Source of the DNA: an uncultured Croceitalea sp.
GTDB lineage: Bacteria > Bacteroidota > Bacteroidia > Flavobacteriales > Flavobacteriaceae
Direction of reading: 5' to 3'
Length of the DNA: 64,000 bases
Assembly: GCA_947494805.1 (NCBI GenBank)
Contig: CANLWK010000003.1
Location: 434,001-498,000, forward strand
The position numbers and the translations under genes are program-made. The notes beneath the pieces were generated by a model, which was not told where the DNA came from, searched no databases, and was given only the letters and a program-made list of their open reading frames with translations. Within the stretch, counting starts at the first letter, position 1. Each line of letters opens with the position of its first letter. Positions 53,238-62,995 of the stretch are shown one piece after another.

Positions 53238-53714
53238 ATGAAAAAGTTTGCAACTGAGATCAAATGGGGCATCATTTTTACCGTGACCGCCTTGGCATGG
53301 GTGTTCTTAGAGAAAGCATTGGGTTGGCACGACACCCAAATTGAAAAACATGCCATTTACACCAACTTTTTCGGGGTCATAGCCATAGTCGTATTCGTTT
53401 TTGCCTTACTGGAAAAAAGAAGCAAAGATTTAGGTGGTAAAATGACCTGGGTACAAGGTTTTGTATCGGGCATTATTGTAAGTGTTGTAGTCGCGGTGCT
53501 ATCACCACTTTCACAGTACATCACCCACGAGTTCATTTCGCCAGATTACTTTCAAAATGCCATAAACAATGCCGTAGAAAATGTCGGAATGACCCAAGAA
53601 AATGCTGAGGCTTGGTTCAATTTTAACAGCTACGTTATTCAGGCTAGCTTTGGTGCACTTGCCATGGGGGTAGTAACCTCGGCCATAGTCGCACTTTTCG
53701 TGCGAAAAAAATAA
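53238..53714 (+). CDS. DUF4199 family membrane protein
   Basis: A 158-residue membrane protein with four hydrophobic segments, beginning MKKFATEIKWGIIF and containing GGKMTWVQGFVSGIIVSVV, features of the DUF4199 family common in Bacteroidota. Function unknown. Confidence 0.85.
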   Translation: MKKFATEIKWGIIFTVTALAWVFLEKALGWHDTQIEKHAIYTNFFGVIAIVVFVFALLEKRSKDLGGKMTWVQGFVSGIIVSVVVAVLSPLSQYITHEFISPDYFQNAINNAVENVGMTQENAEAWFNFNSYVIQASFGALAMGVVTSAIVALFVRKK

Positions 53715-53791
53715 AATTTGACAATTACCGTTGTTATGCTGAGGCCAATATACCGTCTTATATTACCATTAACCCAAGCATAAAAGAAAAC

Positions 53792-53905
53792 ATGGACATC
53801 CTTACATTTCTAAATAGTGATTTGATACTGCCCATAGTGGCTTTGTTGGTCATTGGCATCTATATTTTCACCCGTATCAGAAACAACAGAAGGTTCAAAC
53901 GATAG
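53792..53905 (+). CDS. Small single-pass membrane protein (37 residues)
   Basis: ATG 53792 to TAG 53903. One hydrophobic helix (LILPIVALLVIGIYIF) is followed by a very basic tail (TRIRNNRRFKR), the classic form of a small inner-membrane protein. It is 77 bp after DUF4199 and on the same strand. Too short to be sure; conservation would settle it. Confidence 0.5.
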   Translation: MDILTFLNSDLILPIVALLVIGIYIFTRIRNNRRFKR

Positions 53906-53996
53906 CCTTTCGTGAAAATCACGGCATCGTAGTTCAGATTGGTTTTTCTGTCCAATTAGATTGCCGGTTTTACGTATCTTTTCCATCAAATGTTTT

Positions 53997-55184
53997 ATGA
54001 TGAAAAGAAAGAAGCTATTACTCTTTTTAGTGATTATTTGTTTTACTGTTTCCATGGGATGTAAGGATACCCCGGTCGCGGAACAAAAAACAATAAATGA
54101 TTTGGAAGAAACAGCACCATACTATCAGGGCGAACCGTTAAAAGTTGCAGTAATAGGGCTGGTCCATACCCATGTACACTGGATCCTTGGTCGTGAAAAA
54201 TGGGGCGATATTGAAATTGTTGGTATTGTAGAACCCAATCGTGAGCTGGCCTTAGCCTATAGCAAACAGCATGGGTATTCCATGGACATTGTGCATGATA
54301 CCATGGACGAGCTGTATGCGGCCACAAAACCAGAGGCCGTAACTGCTTTCAATACCATTTATGACCACTTAAAAGTAGTGGAGTTCTTTGCCCCAAAAGG
54401 AGTACATATTATGGTTGAAAAACCTTTGGCCGTCAGCTGGCAACATGCTCAAAAAATGGCAGAAATTGCCAAAGCCAATAAGGTATATTTGCTCACCAAC
54501 TATGAAACTTCTTGGTATGGTTCAAATTATGACGCCCATGCCCGCATCAATCAAAAAAACGAAATCGGAGCGATTCAACGAATGGTTTTTCATCATGGGC
54601 ATCCGGGGCCCATTGAAATTGGATGTAATACCGAGTTTCTAGAATGGTTGACCGACCCTGTTTTAAACGGTGGCGGTGCCCTAACTGATTTTGGTTGCTA
54701 TGGGGCAAACTTGGCCACCTGGTTTTTGAAAGGGGAAAAGCCGGTTTCAGTCGCTGCCATATCCAGAAACTACAAGCCCGAAAAGTATCCCAACGTCGAT
54801 GATGATGCTACCATCATTTTAAACTACAAAGAATCACAAGTCATTGTTCAGGCCTCATGGAACTGGTCACATAATCGAAAAGATATGGAAATCTATGGGG
54901 CCTCAGGTTATGTCATTTGTAAGAACGGTGAAGACATGGAGATACTGTTAAATGAAGAAGACGGGCCATTGGTTTCAAAGGCCGCCGCACTAGAAATGGG
55001 CGTTCATGACCCCTTTGCATATCTCAACAACGTAGTGAAAAATGAAGTGGTCATAGCTGATTTCAGCGTTTCTTCATTAGAAAACAACCTAATCGTCATG
55101 CAAATTTTAGAGATTGCCAAAGAGGCTGCCACTACGGGTAAAACCATAGCATGGGATACGTTTTTCGCTGAACCTCAACGTTAA
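53997..55184 (+). CDS. Gfo/Idh/MocA family oxidoreductase, lipoprotein form
   Basis: A 395-residue exported oxidoreductase. Lipobox VSMGC ends the signal, so the enzyme is anchored in the periplasm. The Rossmann N-terminus is altered: VAVIGLVHTHVHWIL instead of GxGxxG. The family EKP motif is present in VEKPLAVSW. C-terminal alpha/beta domain is normal (FHHGHPGPIEIG, GGGALTDFGCYG). Substrate and cofactor are unknown; other periplasmic members process sugars. ATG 53997 or 54000. Confidence 0.88.
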   Translation: MMKRKKLLLFLVIICFTVSMGCKDTPVAEQKTINDLEETAPYYQGEPLKVAVIGLVHTHVHWILGREKWGDIEIVGIVEPNRELALAYSKQHGYSMDIVHDTMDELYAATKPEAVTAFNTIYDHLKVVEFFAPKGVHIMVEKPLAVSWQHAQKMAEIAKANKVYLLTNYETSWYGSNYDAHARINQKNEIGAIQRMVFHHGHPGPIEIGCNTEFLEWLTDPVLNGGGALTDFGCYGANLATWFLKGEKPVSVAAISRNYKPEKYPNVDDDATIILNYKESQVIVQASWNWSHNRKDMEIYGASGYVICKNGEDMEILLNEEDGPLVSKAAALEMGVHDPFAYLNNVVKNEVVIADFSVSSLENNLIVMQILEIAKEAATTGKTIAWDTFFAEPQR

Positions 55185-55205
55185 GTTTGCTATTTTTACA
55201 CTGTA

Positions 55206-55982
55206 ATGAACAACATCAATATCCCCAAAGGGAAAAAAGTCTATTTTGCCAGTGATAACCATTTGGGGGCACCTACCAATGAAGCTAGCCTTCCACGAGA
55301 GAAAAAATTTGTGGCCTGGTTGGACCATATCAAAGAAGATGCGGCGGCCATTTATCTCATGGGAGATCTTTTCGATTTCTGGTTCGAATACAAAAAAGTA
55401 GTGCCAAAGGGGTTTACACGAACCTTGGGCAAACTCGCCGAACTGTCTGACAGTGGTATTGCCATATCTTATTTTGTGGGCAACCACGATCTATGGATGA
55501 ACGGCTATTTTGAAGAAGAACTGAACATTCCCGTCTTTCATAAACCCCAGCAGGTTCAAATTAATGGCACCTCATTTTTTATTGGGCACGGTGATGGTTT
55601 AGGGCCAGGGGACAAAGGCTTTAAACGCATGAAAAAGGTGTTCACAAATCCCTTTTGCAAATGGTTGTTCCGTTGGTTACATCCTGACTTGGGTGTACGT
55701 TTGGGACAGTATATGTCAGTCAGCAATAAGCTTATTTCAGGCGACGAAGATGCCAATTTTCTAGGTGAAGAAAACGAGTGGCTTGTTCAATATTGCAAAC
55801 GTAAACTAAAGACCCAACACTATGATTACTTTGTCTTTGGGCATCGTCATCTTCCCCTTGAGATTCCGTTAAACGACAAATCGGCCTACTTCAATTTAGG
55901 CGATTGGATCAACTATTATACCTATGCCGTTTTTGATGGTGAAAAGTTGAGCCTTGAAAAATTAGAGATTACGTCACCTTAA
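55206..55982 (+). CDS. lpxH: UDP-2,3-diacylglucosamine diphosphatase
   Basis: Hydrolyses UDP-2,3-diacylglucosamine to lipid X in lipid A synthesis. The 258-residue protein has the metallophosphatase motifs in order: YFASDNHLGAP, GDLFDFWFEY, GNHDLWM, HGDGLGPGDKG and FGHRHLPLE. It is a little longer than enterobacterial LpxH (about 240). It could also be an LpxH2-type relative. Starts 21 bp after the oxidoreductase stop. Confidence 0.88.
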   Translation: MNNINIPKGKKVYFASDNHLGAPTNEASLPREKKFVAWLDHIKEDAAAIYLMGDLFDFWFEYKKVVPKGFTRTLGKLAELSDSGIAISYFVGNHDLWMNGYFEEELNIPVFHKPQQVQINGTSFFIGHGDGLGPGDKGFKRMKKVFTNPFCKWLFRWLHPDLGVRLGQYMSVSNKLISGDEDANFLGEENEWLVQYCKRKLKTQHYDYFVFGHRHLPLEIPLNDKSAYFNLGDWINYYTYAVFDGEKLSLEKLEITSP

Positions 55983-56085
55983 ACTTATTTGAGCACAACA
56001 TTGCACAACACAAAATATAATTCAATAGTTTTTTTGGATTACTGTCCGCCGACCTTTTCAATAGCGGTTACAAAATTGACAAATT

Positions 56086-57357
56086 TCAATCCTCTTTCTC
56101 ATGGTCGGCCACATCTTTGGCCAAATCAAGTCGTCTAAAAGTTGGTGAAACCAAGGCCGTGGTGCCCGCAGTCAACAAGGTCATGCATCCGCCAAAAACA
56201 ACGGCAGTCACCGTGCCTAAAAGTTTGGCCGCCAATCCGCTCTCAAAAGCACCCAATTCATTTGATGAGCCAACAAAAATAGAATTGACCGAAGCCACCC
56301 TGCCCCGCATGTTGTCGGGTGTTTTTAACTGTAGGATGGTTTGACGGATAATCATACTGACCCCATCGACAGCACCACTCACAAAAAGGGCAATGACGCT
56401 TAACCAAAAGTACGTTGAAAGGCCAAATACAATGATACAAAGTCCAAAGCCAAATACTGCCCAAAGTAGTTTTCGTCCGGCATTTTTATGTAACGGAAAC
56501 CGTGTAGAACCCAACATGGTAATAGAAGCCCCTACTGCAGGAGCCGCCCTTAGAATACCGAACCCCTCAGAGCCTACATGAAGAATATCTTGCGCATAAA
56601 TGGGAAGCAACGCCACAGCGCCGCCAAAAAGTACGGCAATCATATCTAGGGTCAATGCCCCAAAAATGGCCTTACTACTAAAAACGAAACGCAGTCCGTC
56701 TTTAAGGCTCTGAAAAACGGGTTCACCAAGTTTTGGGTTCAGAATGGGTTTTCTTGAAATCCGGAACAAAAACAACAAAGCCAAAACGGAAAAAGCGAAA
56801 ATGACGCACATAGACCAATGCACGCCGATCCAACTAATGGAAAAACCTGCAAAAGCGGGGCCCAAGACTGAAGCCATTTGCCAAGTGGAGCTGCTCCAAG
56901 TTGCTGCATTCGGATAAATCTTTTTAGGAACGATCAATGCTATCAACGAGAATATCGTCGGACCGATAAATGCCCGTACCAATCCGCCCAAGAACACCAA
57001 GGCATAAATAACGTAAAGCACTGTTTTTGAAGTATAACCCGCTTCTATAGAGGGCATTGTAATCAAGAACAGCCCCAAGCTGACCATTGAGAAACCAAGA
57101 ATGCATTTGACCAGTAGATTGCGCTTTTCGCTTTGATCCACAATATGACCGGCAAATAGGGCAATACTCACTGCTGGAATAATCTCCATTAAACCTATGA
57201 TACCCAGAGAAAGTGGGTCTTTGGTCAGTGAATACACTTGCCATTCAATGACAATGAACTGCATGGACCATGCAAAGACCATGGCAAAACGGACCCCTAA
57301 AAAAATATTGAATTCTTTAAATCGCAGCGCTGCGTAAGGATCAATTTTACCCTCCAT
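56086..57357 (-). CDS. MFS transporter
   Basis: A 423-residue major facilitator protein with 12 predicted helices. The opening DPYAALRFKEFNIFLGVRFA and the loop GHIVDQSEKR (motif A form) match putative drug/multisolute exporters of the MFS_3 type. I use ATG 57357, just past the VOC stop, instead of ATG 57375, which would overlap it. Substrate unknown. Confidence 0.88.
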   Translation of the reverse strand: MEGKIDPYAALRFKEFNIFLGVRFAMVFAWSMQFIVIEWQVYSLTKDPLSLGIIGLMEIIPAVSIALFAGHIVDQSEKRNLLVKCILGFSMVSLGLFLITMPSIEAGYTSKTVLYVIYALVFLGGLVRAFIGPTIFSLIALIVPKKIYPNAATWSSSTWQMASVLGPAFAGFSISWIGVHWSMCVIFAFSVLALLFLFRISRKPILNPKLGEPVFQSLKDGLRFVFSSKAIFGALTLDMIAVLFGGAVALLPIYAQDILHVGSEGFGILRAAPAVGASITMLGSTRFPLHKNAGRKLLWAVFGFGLCIIVFGLSTYFWLSVIALFVSGAVDGVSMIIRQTILQLKTPDNMRGRVASVNSIFVGSSNELGAFESGLAAKLLGTVTAVVFGGCMTLLTAGTTALVSPTFRRLDLAKDVADHEKED

Positions 57358-57358
57358 A

Positions 57359-57745
57359 TTATATGGTGATTTCAATTCGGTTTTGTTCGGGATCTAAAAC
57401 CACGCTTTCATAGTATCCATCACCTGTAGTTCTAGGTTCCCCAACAACCACAAATCCATCATTTCGTAAGGTTTCGGTCAAGGTATTCACTTTCTGTTGC
57501 GTGCCCACTGAAATAGCAAAATGAGCTAACCCCATCAATTCTTGACCCCCAAGCTTTGTATGCTGAACATCAGGTCGGTGCATCAGTTCCAACCGACATT
57601 CTTCATCAAAACTTAAAAAATACGAAGTGAAACTTTTGATGGCATTGTGGTATTTTTCGCTTGGCGTGGCCATGAAATATTTTATATAGAAGTTTTTCAT
57701 CACTTCGATATCATTGACCCAAATTGCTAAGTGTTCAATTTTCAT
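57359..57745 (-). CDS. VOC family (glyoxalase-like) protein
   Basis: A 128-residue vicinal-oxygen-chelate domain protein beginning MKIEHLAIWVNDIEVMKNFY, with the second half carrying GLAHFAISVG and the metal-binding Glu in NRIEITI. It is the single-domain length of glyoxalase I-like and dioxygenase-like proteins. The longer start at 57799 would overlap recJ and is unlikely. Sits between recJ and an MFS gene in the same direction. Confidence 0.9.
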   Translation of the reverse strand: MKIEHLAIWVNDIEVMKNFYIKYFMATPSEKYHNAIKSFTSYFLSFDEECRLELMHRPDVQHTKLGGQELMGLAHFAISVGTQQKVNTLTETLRNDGFVVVGEPRTTGDGYYESVVLDPEQNRIEITI

Positions 57746-57750
57746 TGGTT

Positions 57751-59439
57751 TCACCTTAAATCTTTCAGTTTTAGCTGTATCGATTTTTGTCCGTTCCACT
57801 CGTTCTCATCTATGGTAAAGGCCAGATCAAAACGGTTCTTCATTTTTAATTGCCCTATTTTATTTCCCAGATTGAATCCGATAGCGCCGATCGGGGTTGC
57901 GCCCTTTTGTGTCGCTGTTAATTTCAAGTGCTTACCCTCTTCGCCAACACCTTTGGCGTAACCGGTGTCCTGTACATTTTCGGCCATAAAAACAGGCATC
58001 ATGTTTCTTGGTCCAAAGGGAGCGAATTGGTTTAAAATCCGCAACAATTTTGGTGTTATTTGATGCAGCTCGATCTGGGCATCAATCTGAATTTCAGGAA
58101 CCAATAACTCGGGTGGAATCGTTTCTGAGACCACTTTTTCAAACTCAGCCTTGAACGGCTGATATTGCGCTTCTGACAAGGTCAGGCCAGCTGCATATTT
58201 ATGCCCCCCAAACTGTTCAATACAATCTGCACATTTTTCTAAGGCATTGTAAACATCAAACCCTTTTACCGAACGTGCCGAAGCTGCGAGTTTGTCCCCG
58301 CTTTTTGTAAACACCAGAGTTGGTCTGTAGTAGGTTTCAGTCAATCTAGAGGCTACAATACCTATGACCCCTTTATGCCAATTCTCGTCATAGACTACCG
58401 AAGTATAACGTTCTTGCTCTTTGTTTTCTTCAATTTGTACGAGCGCTTCCTTAGTGATTTCTTGGTCCAATGAGCGACGGTCAACATTGTATTGCTCAAT
58501 ACTTTGCGCAAAGTGCTCTGCTTGCTTTAAATCAGTTTCGGTCAATAGGTTCACCGCATGTTGGCCATGTTCCATCCGTCCAGCCGCATTGATTCGGGGT
58601 GCAATAATAAAAACAACATCTGTGATACTAAGCTTGTCCTTTTTAACCTGATTGATAATGGCCTGAAACCCAATTCTCGGATTGCTGTTAATGACCTGCA
58701 TTCCGAAATATGCCAGTACTCGATTTTCCCCAGTAATAGGAACAATATCGGCCCCGATTGCCGTGGCCACCAAGTCTAAATAAGGTATCATATCTTCAGT
58801 GGTCCGTCCCTTTTTCAAAGCCAATGCCTGAACCAGTTTAAAGCCCACCCCACAGCCACAAAGTTCATCATACGGATAATCACAGTCTGGTCGTTTTGGA
58901 TCAAGAACGGCCACCGCTTTTGGCAGTGTATTTCCAGGACGGTGGTGGTCACAAATGATAAAATCAATGCTTTTCTTCTTGGCATAGGCAACTTGCTCAA
59001 TTGCTTTCACCCCACAGTCCAGTGCAATAATCAGCGAAAAATCGTTGTCTTCGGCAAAATCGATACCTTGAAACGAAACCCCATAGCCCTCGGTATACCG
59101 ATCAGGAATATACGTGGCCACATTGGGGTAATCTTGTATCAAATATGATGAGAGCAAGGCAACAGCAGTAGTTCCGTCAACATCATAATCACCATAGACC
59201 AGTATATTTTCATTCTTGGCGATTGCTTCTTCAATACGTTCCACAGCCACCTGCATGTCCTTCATCAGAAAAGGATCGTGCAAATCTGTAAGTTCAGGTC
59301 GAAAAAACTTTTTGGCATCCTCATACGTTGTGATGCCGCGTTGCACCAGTAACTGCGCAACAAGCTTATCGACCTTAAGGGATGCGGCCAATTGGTTAAT
59401 TTTGCTTTGTTCAGGTTTTGGTTTAATGGTCCAGCGCAT
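57751..59439 (-). CDS. recJ: Single-stranded-DNA-specific exonuclease RecJ
   Basis: 5'-3' exonuclease of the DHH family acting in recombination and repair. The 562-residue protein shows the ordered motifs VYGDYDVDGTTAVALL, IALDCGVKAIEQ, ICDHHRPGN and, later, APRINAAGRMEHG, followed by the OB and C-terminal domain containing FGGHKYAAGLTLSE. Length fits the family. Confidence 0.97.
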   Translation of the reverse strand: MRWTIKPKPEQSKINQLAASLKVDKLVAQLLVQRGITTYEDAKKFFRPELTDLHDPFLMKDMQVAVERIEEAIAKNENILVYGDYDVDGTTAVALLSSYLIQDYPNVATYIPDRYTEGYGVSFQGIDFAEDNDFSLIIALDCGVKAIEQVAYAKKKSIDFIICDHHRPGNTLPKAVAVLDPKRPDCDYPYDELCGCGVGFKLVQALALKKGRTTEDMIPYLDLVATAIGADIVPITGENRVLAYFGMQVINSNPRIGFQAIINQVKKDKLSITDVVFIIAPRINAAGRMEHGQHAVNLLTETDLKQAEHFAQSIEQYNVDRRSLDQEITKEALVQIEENKEQERYTSVVYDENWHKGVIGIVASRLTETYYRPTLVFTKSGDKLAASARSVKGFDVYNALEKCADCIEQFGGHKYAAGLTLSEAQYQPFKAEFEKVVSETIPPELLVPEIQIDAQIELHQITPKLLRILNQFAPFGPRNMMPVFMAENVQDTGYAKGVGEEGKHLKLTATQKGATPIGAIGFNLGNKIGQLKMKNRFDLAFTIDENEWNGQKSIQLKLKDLR

Positions 59440-59485
59440 GGTTAACTAAATACAATCTCAAACATCAAATACAAATTCAATGTTG

Positions 59486-59836
59486 TCAGTACTTATTTTT
59501 AATAATAGTAGCCATAATTCGAACTAACTGATCCACCTCATTTAGTAAGTGCTCTCTTTTCGTATTATCACCATAACCTACTTTTGCAAGTATTTTTAAG
59601 TTCAATCGCGACTCTTTTAGCTCTTTCAAAGAAATTGATGCCTTGTTCTTAAAGTCTTTGTCAGATTGGGCCCCTTGCATTTCACCAAAGTTCAATGCAG
59701 AGCTTCCTGAAGATCTTAATAATTGATTTCCATAATATTGGCCTGGCATATCTCTGGGCAAATCACTACAAAAAAACACTGTGTTTGCCGCAAAAGCAAC
59801 AAACCGTTCTTCTAAATCAAAATTTTTTTCGCCCAT
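59486..59836 (-). CDS. Four helix bundle protein
   Basis: A 116-residue all-helical protein of the S23/23S rRNA intervening-sequence protein type: RFVAFAANTVFFC, YGNQLLRSSGSSALNFGE and KELKESRLNLKIL. Family members in 23S rRNA insertions have unknown function; this one is free-standing. Its start codon lies 42 bp downstream of the OsmC-family gene on the same strand. Confidence 0.88.
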   Translation of the reverse strand: MGEKNFDLEERFVAFAANTVFFCSDLPRDMPGQYYGNQLLRSSGSSALNFGEMQGAQSDKDFKNKASISLKELKESRLNLKILAKVGYGDNTKREHLLNEVDQLVRIMATIIKNKY

Positions 59837-59877
59837 AAATGACTATTGAATTTGATATCTGAGTTTGGTTTTGAATC

Positions 59878-60306
59878 TTAGTTTTCGTGAAAAAAAACTT
59901 TAATCTCAAGTTCAGCGAACCTTCTGAACATCTCCATAACACCACAGTATTTTTCAACAGAGAGGTCTACTGCTCGTTGTAATTTTTCTTCACTTAGGTT
60001 TGAGCCGTGAAAATGATATTCAATAACCACATGGTCGTAATACCTAGGGTGCTCATCGGTGAGGTTGGCAATGGTTTCAATATGAAAATCATCAACCTCT
60101 AACTTCATCTTTTTTATGAGGGAGGCCACATCTAACCCTGAACAGCCGGCCAATCCAGATAGCATCAAAGCTTTGGGACGGTACCCAGCCCCTTGTCCAC
60201 CATCTTCAGGGCCAGCGTCAATGGTGAGGTCATGACCTGACGGATTGTTGCTTTCAAAGGCCATTCCGCCTATCCATTTCGTGCTAATATGATTTGTTGT
60301 ACCCAT
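59878..60306 (-). CDS. OsmC family protein
   Basis: A 142-residue thiol peroxidase-like protein. The catalytic Cys is in LSGLAGCSGLDVAS and the last part contains KYCGVMEMF, the second Cys of the OsmC/Ohr fold. YhfA-like members bind thiols or reduce organic hydroperoxides. Divergent from the AhpD-like gene at 60365, with 58 bp between starts. Confidence 0.9.
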   Translation of the reverse strand: MGTTNHISTKWIGGMAFESNNPSGHDLTIDAGPEDGGQGAGYRPKALMLSGLAGCSGLDVASLIKKMKLEVDDFHIETIANLTDEHPRYYDHVVIEYHFHGSNLSEEKLQRAVDLSVEKYCGVMEMFRRFAELEIKVFFHEN

Positions 60307-60364
60307 AATTTTTGTGTTTCTTGTAAAGGCTAAAAATACACCAACTCAACTAAATACGACTACT

Positions 60365-60967
60365 ATGGCGTTAGTAAATCCCCTGGACCCAAATCATGAT
60401 AAAGAAACCAAAGAACTGGCAGAATTTTTTAACGAAACCCTGGGGTTTTGCCCAAATTCTGTACTTACAATGCAACATCGCCCAGCTATCTCAAAAGCTT
60501 TTATCAATTTGAACAAGGCCGTCATGGCCAATGAGGGAAGGGTGACCTCCGCTTTAAAACGTATGATCGCATGGGTGAGCAGTAACGCCACCGGATGTCG
60601 TTATTGCCAGGCACATGCCATTCGTGCTGCAGAGCGTTATGGTGCTGAGCAAGAGCAATTGGACAATATATGGGAGTATCGTACCCACGAAGCTTTTTCA
60701 GAGGCCGAACGGGCCGCTTTGGATTTTTCATTGGCGGCTTCGCAAGTACCCAATACCGTTAATGCAGAAATTAAAGAAAGGCTCCACAAGTATTGGGATG
60801 ATGGCGAGATTGTTGAAATGCTGGGTGTCATCTCACTTTTTGGATACCTAAACCGTTGGAACGATTCTATGGGAACGAGTATTGAAACCGGCGCCGTTGA
60901 GAGTGCCGACCAATATTTGGGCAAATACGGTTGGGAGAAAGGAAAACATGATGGGTCTAGGTACTAG
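60365..60967 (+). CDS. Carboxymuconolactone decarboxylase / AhpD-like family protein
   Basis: A 200-residue helical protein with the redox motif CRYCQAHAIRA (CxxC and His). ATG 60365 (MALVNPLDPNH) replaces a longer frame from 60314 that enters the OsmC promoter region. It is paralogous to the AhpD-like gene at 11552 and divergent from an OsmC gene, both peroxide-handling families. Confidence 0.88.
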   Translation: MALVNPLDPNHDKETKELAEFFNETLGFCPNSVLTMQHRPAISKAFINLNKAVMANEGRVTSALKRMIAWVSSNATGCRYCQAHAIRAAERYGAEQEQLDNIWEYRTHEAFSEAERAALDFSLAASQVPNTVNAEIKERLHKYWDDGEIVEMLGVISLFGYLNRWNDSMGTSIETGAVESADQYLGKYGWEKGKHDGSRY

Positions 60968-61003
60968 CTATTGGATGTTAGAGAATGTAAAACTAACTTA
61001 ATT

Positions 61004-62974
61004 TCATTTTTTAATAAAAGCATACAGGTTTTCTATTATTTCATTTAAAATGGGGTTTTGTTCAACCATTTCCTCATAACTTATTTCAGCGTTAACCGTA
61101 AAATCACAAAGTCTAGTTTTATAGTCACTTTTTAAGGTTCCCGAGGCAGCCTTAAAAGATTTCCAAGCCGAAGCTGGAATAGCACCTTCTTTCAAGATTT
61201 TTTGGTAAAATCCCCCAAGTCCTATTTTATCATATTCCTTTTTGTTAAAGTCAATATCGCTTAATTTTTTTTGATGCTGTTCATCAACCAAACCTTTTAA
61301 GAATTCCTTAATAATCTTCTTAGGAAGAAGGTTTTCTATTTCTCTTAGTTCTGTATTTTGGTATTTGAAATCATCCGAACTATCGGAAAGTTCTTGAAGT
61401 TTTTTTCTACGCTTTCCTTTTGTCGAACTGGCTTTTGAACCGTCGTCATCTGCTAGCAAATAAATTTTATTGGCGGAAGCAAATGAATTAATTTTTTCTC
61501 TTACAACAGAATCACTAGTGTCAAATTTTTCACTCTCAAACAAGTAATGGGCTATCAGATTTCCTCCATACTCAAAAAATGCAAAATCAATATCTTCTTT
61601 TAAATATGGTTTATCCATAGCGGCACAATACTTCTTTAGAAAAAAAGATAAATACTTTCTATCTGTGGGCCCCTCAACCCACAAAGAAGTATTCGCTAAA
61701 AAAACCGATGATGTATTTACGCCGAGCACATCTAAAACCTCTTTGTCAGGCTTAACATTTGTCTTTATATCAAACTTTTCCTTATTCACTTTTTGAAACT
61801 GAAGTATTGAAATCTCCCTACTTTCAATAGAAAGATCTAAAAAATGATTGGAATGTGTTGTAAAATAATATTTGAGATTTTTGGAATTCAAATACTCATC
61901 ATTTATTAAGGTTTCTATGAATACCCTTTGCAGTCCAGGATGTAAATACACTTCTGGCTCTTCTATAAAAATCCAAGTGTTCTCTAAAGCTGTAAATATT
62001 GGAAACATCAGAAGAATAATAGATTGAATCCCATCTCCAATATCATGCACTCTCCTTTCTTCTCCATCCACATAAATTCTTATTACTTCTTCTTTTAAGT
62101 GAGAGATAATCTCAACACTTTTTCCTTCAAAAAAATACTTGGATAAAAACAATTCAAAATTCTCAAAGCCCTTTCTTTCTTTTTTAATGTCATTTCTTAT
62201 CTCTAGGACTTGTTCAAACAAATCCAACCCAGTAAAAATTTTGTAATGTGATTGGTCAAGTTTGAAAAGTTCAATAGCAGTATTTACAAAAGCTTCCTGA
62301 TTAATTTTGGTGCTTTTTTTTATGCTCCTTAGTATTGGAATGTAAATCTTGTTGTTTACCTCATTCTTTGCTCCATATTCAATTTCATTCCTTAATTCCT
62401 TAAGGATTTCAAAAATTTCTAACTTTTTGACTATGGCTTCAATTCTCTTCCCATAAAGTTTAGAATCTTCGATTACCTCCTTTGCCATCTTTCCTGTGGC
62501 TCTTTTAATTTCCGTAAGGTCTTTGATTCGCTCTTGTAATACTTCTTCTAGCAATGAAATGTTTTGAGCAGAATTGGCAATGACAGTTCTATAGCCCTTT
62601 TTTATAGTATCAACTTTTCGTTTTATTCTAGAGATATCGTTTCCTATACGATAATCAATTCTGTTTAGAGAATTGAAATTTTGCTTTATCCAAGTCGCGT
62701 ATTCTTCAAAAAGATAGTCAATGCTCTTTTCAAACAATGAAACTTGAATCGAAGAGTTATTTGCCTTTAACAACCCTCTTAAAAATCTACTTTTTCCAGA
62801 ATTGTTTGCCCCAACAAAGAGATTTATTTTGGATAATGGTCCAAAAAAATCAATTCGTTCTTCGACGGTTTTTGAATGCAGTTTTTTTGCGTTGATGAAA
62901 TAAACACTGTCATTTTTATCGTCTCCAAACTCAATTGGCATGTGTCTATCAGGAAATTCGAATTTTAAAAACAT
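61004..62974 (-). CDS. OLD-family ATP-dependent nuclease (AAA ATPase plus TOPRIM)
   Basis: A 656-residue protein. N-terminal ABC-type ATPase with Walker A GANNSGKS (55-62), a long helical insertion (about 95-260), then DIGDGIQSIILLM and Walker B WIFIEEPEVYLHP (about 335-347). The C-terminal TOPRIM nuclease carries LWVEGPTDRKYLSF and IYLLADDDGSK, giving the conserved Glu and Asp residues. Such proteins act in phage defence (OLD, the nuclease of Gabija) or repair. No UvrD-like GajB is adjacent, so it is class 1-like. The gene is more AT-rich than its surroundings, which suggests transfer. Confidence 0.85.
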   Translation of the reverse strand: MFLKFEFPDRHMPIEFGDDKNDSVYFINAKKLHSKTVEERIDFFGPLSKINLFVGANNSGKSRFLRGLLKANNSSIQVSLFEKSIDYLFEEYATWIKQNFNSLNRIDYRIGNDISRIKRKVDTIKKGYRTVIANSAQNISLLEEVLQERIKDLTEIKRATGKMAKEVIEDSKLYGKRIEAIVKKLEIFEILKELRNEIEYGAKNEVNNKIYIPILRSIKKSTKINQEAFVNTAIELFKLDQSHYKIFTGLDLFEQVLEIRNDIKKERKGFENFELFLSKYFFEGKSVEIISHLKEEVIRIYVDGEERRVHDIGDGIQSIILLMFPIFTALENTWIFIEEPEVYLHPGLQRVFIETLINDEYLNSKNLKYYFTTHSNHFLDLSIESREISILQFQKVNKEKFDIKTNVKPDKEVLDVLGVNTSSVFLANTSLWVEGPTDRKYLSFFLKKYCAAMDKPYLKEDIDFAFFEYGGNLIAHYLFESEKFDTSDSVVREKINSFASANKIYLLADDDGSKASSTKGKRRKKLQELSDSSDDFKYQNTELREIENLLPKKIIKEFLKGLVDEQHQKKLSDIDFNKKEYDKIGLGGFYQKILKEGAIPASAWKSFKAASGTLKSDYKTRLCDFTVNAEISYEEMVEQNPILNEIIENLYAFIKK

Positions 62975-62995
62975 ACTAAAATTTTTAGTTCTTAA

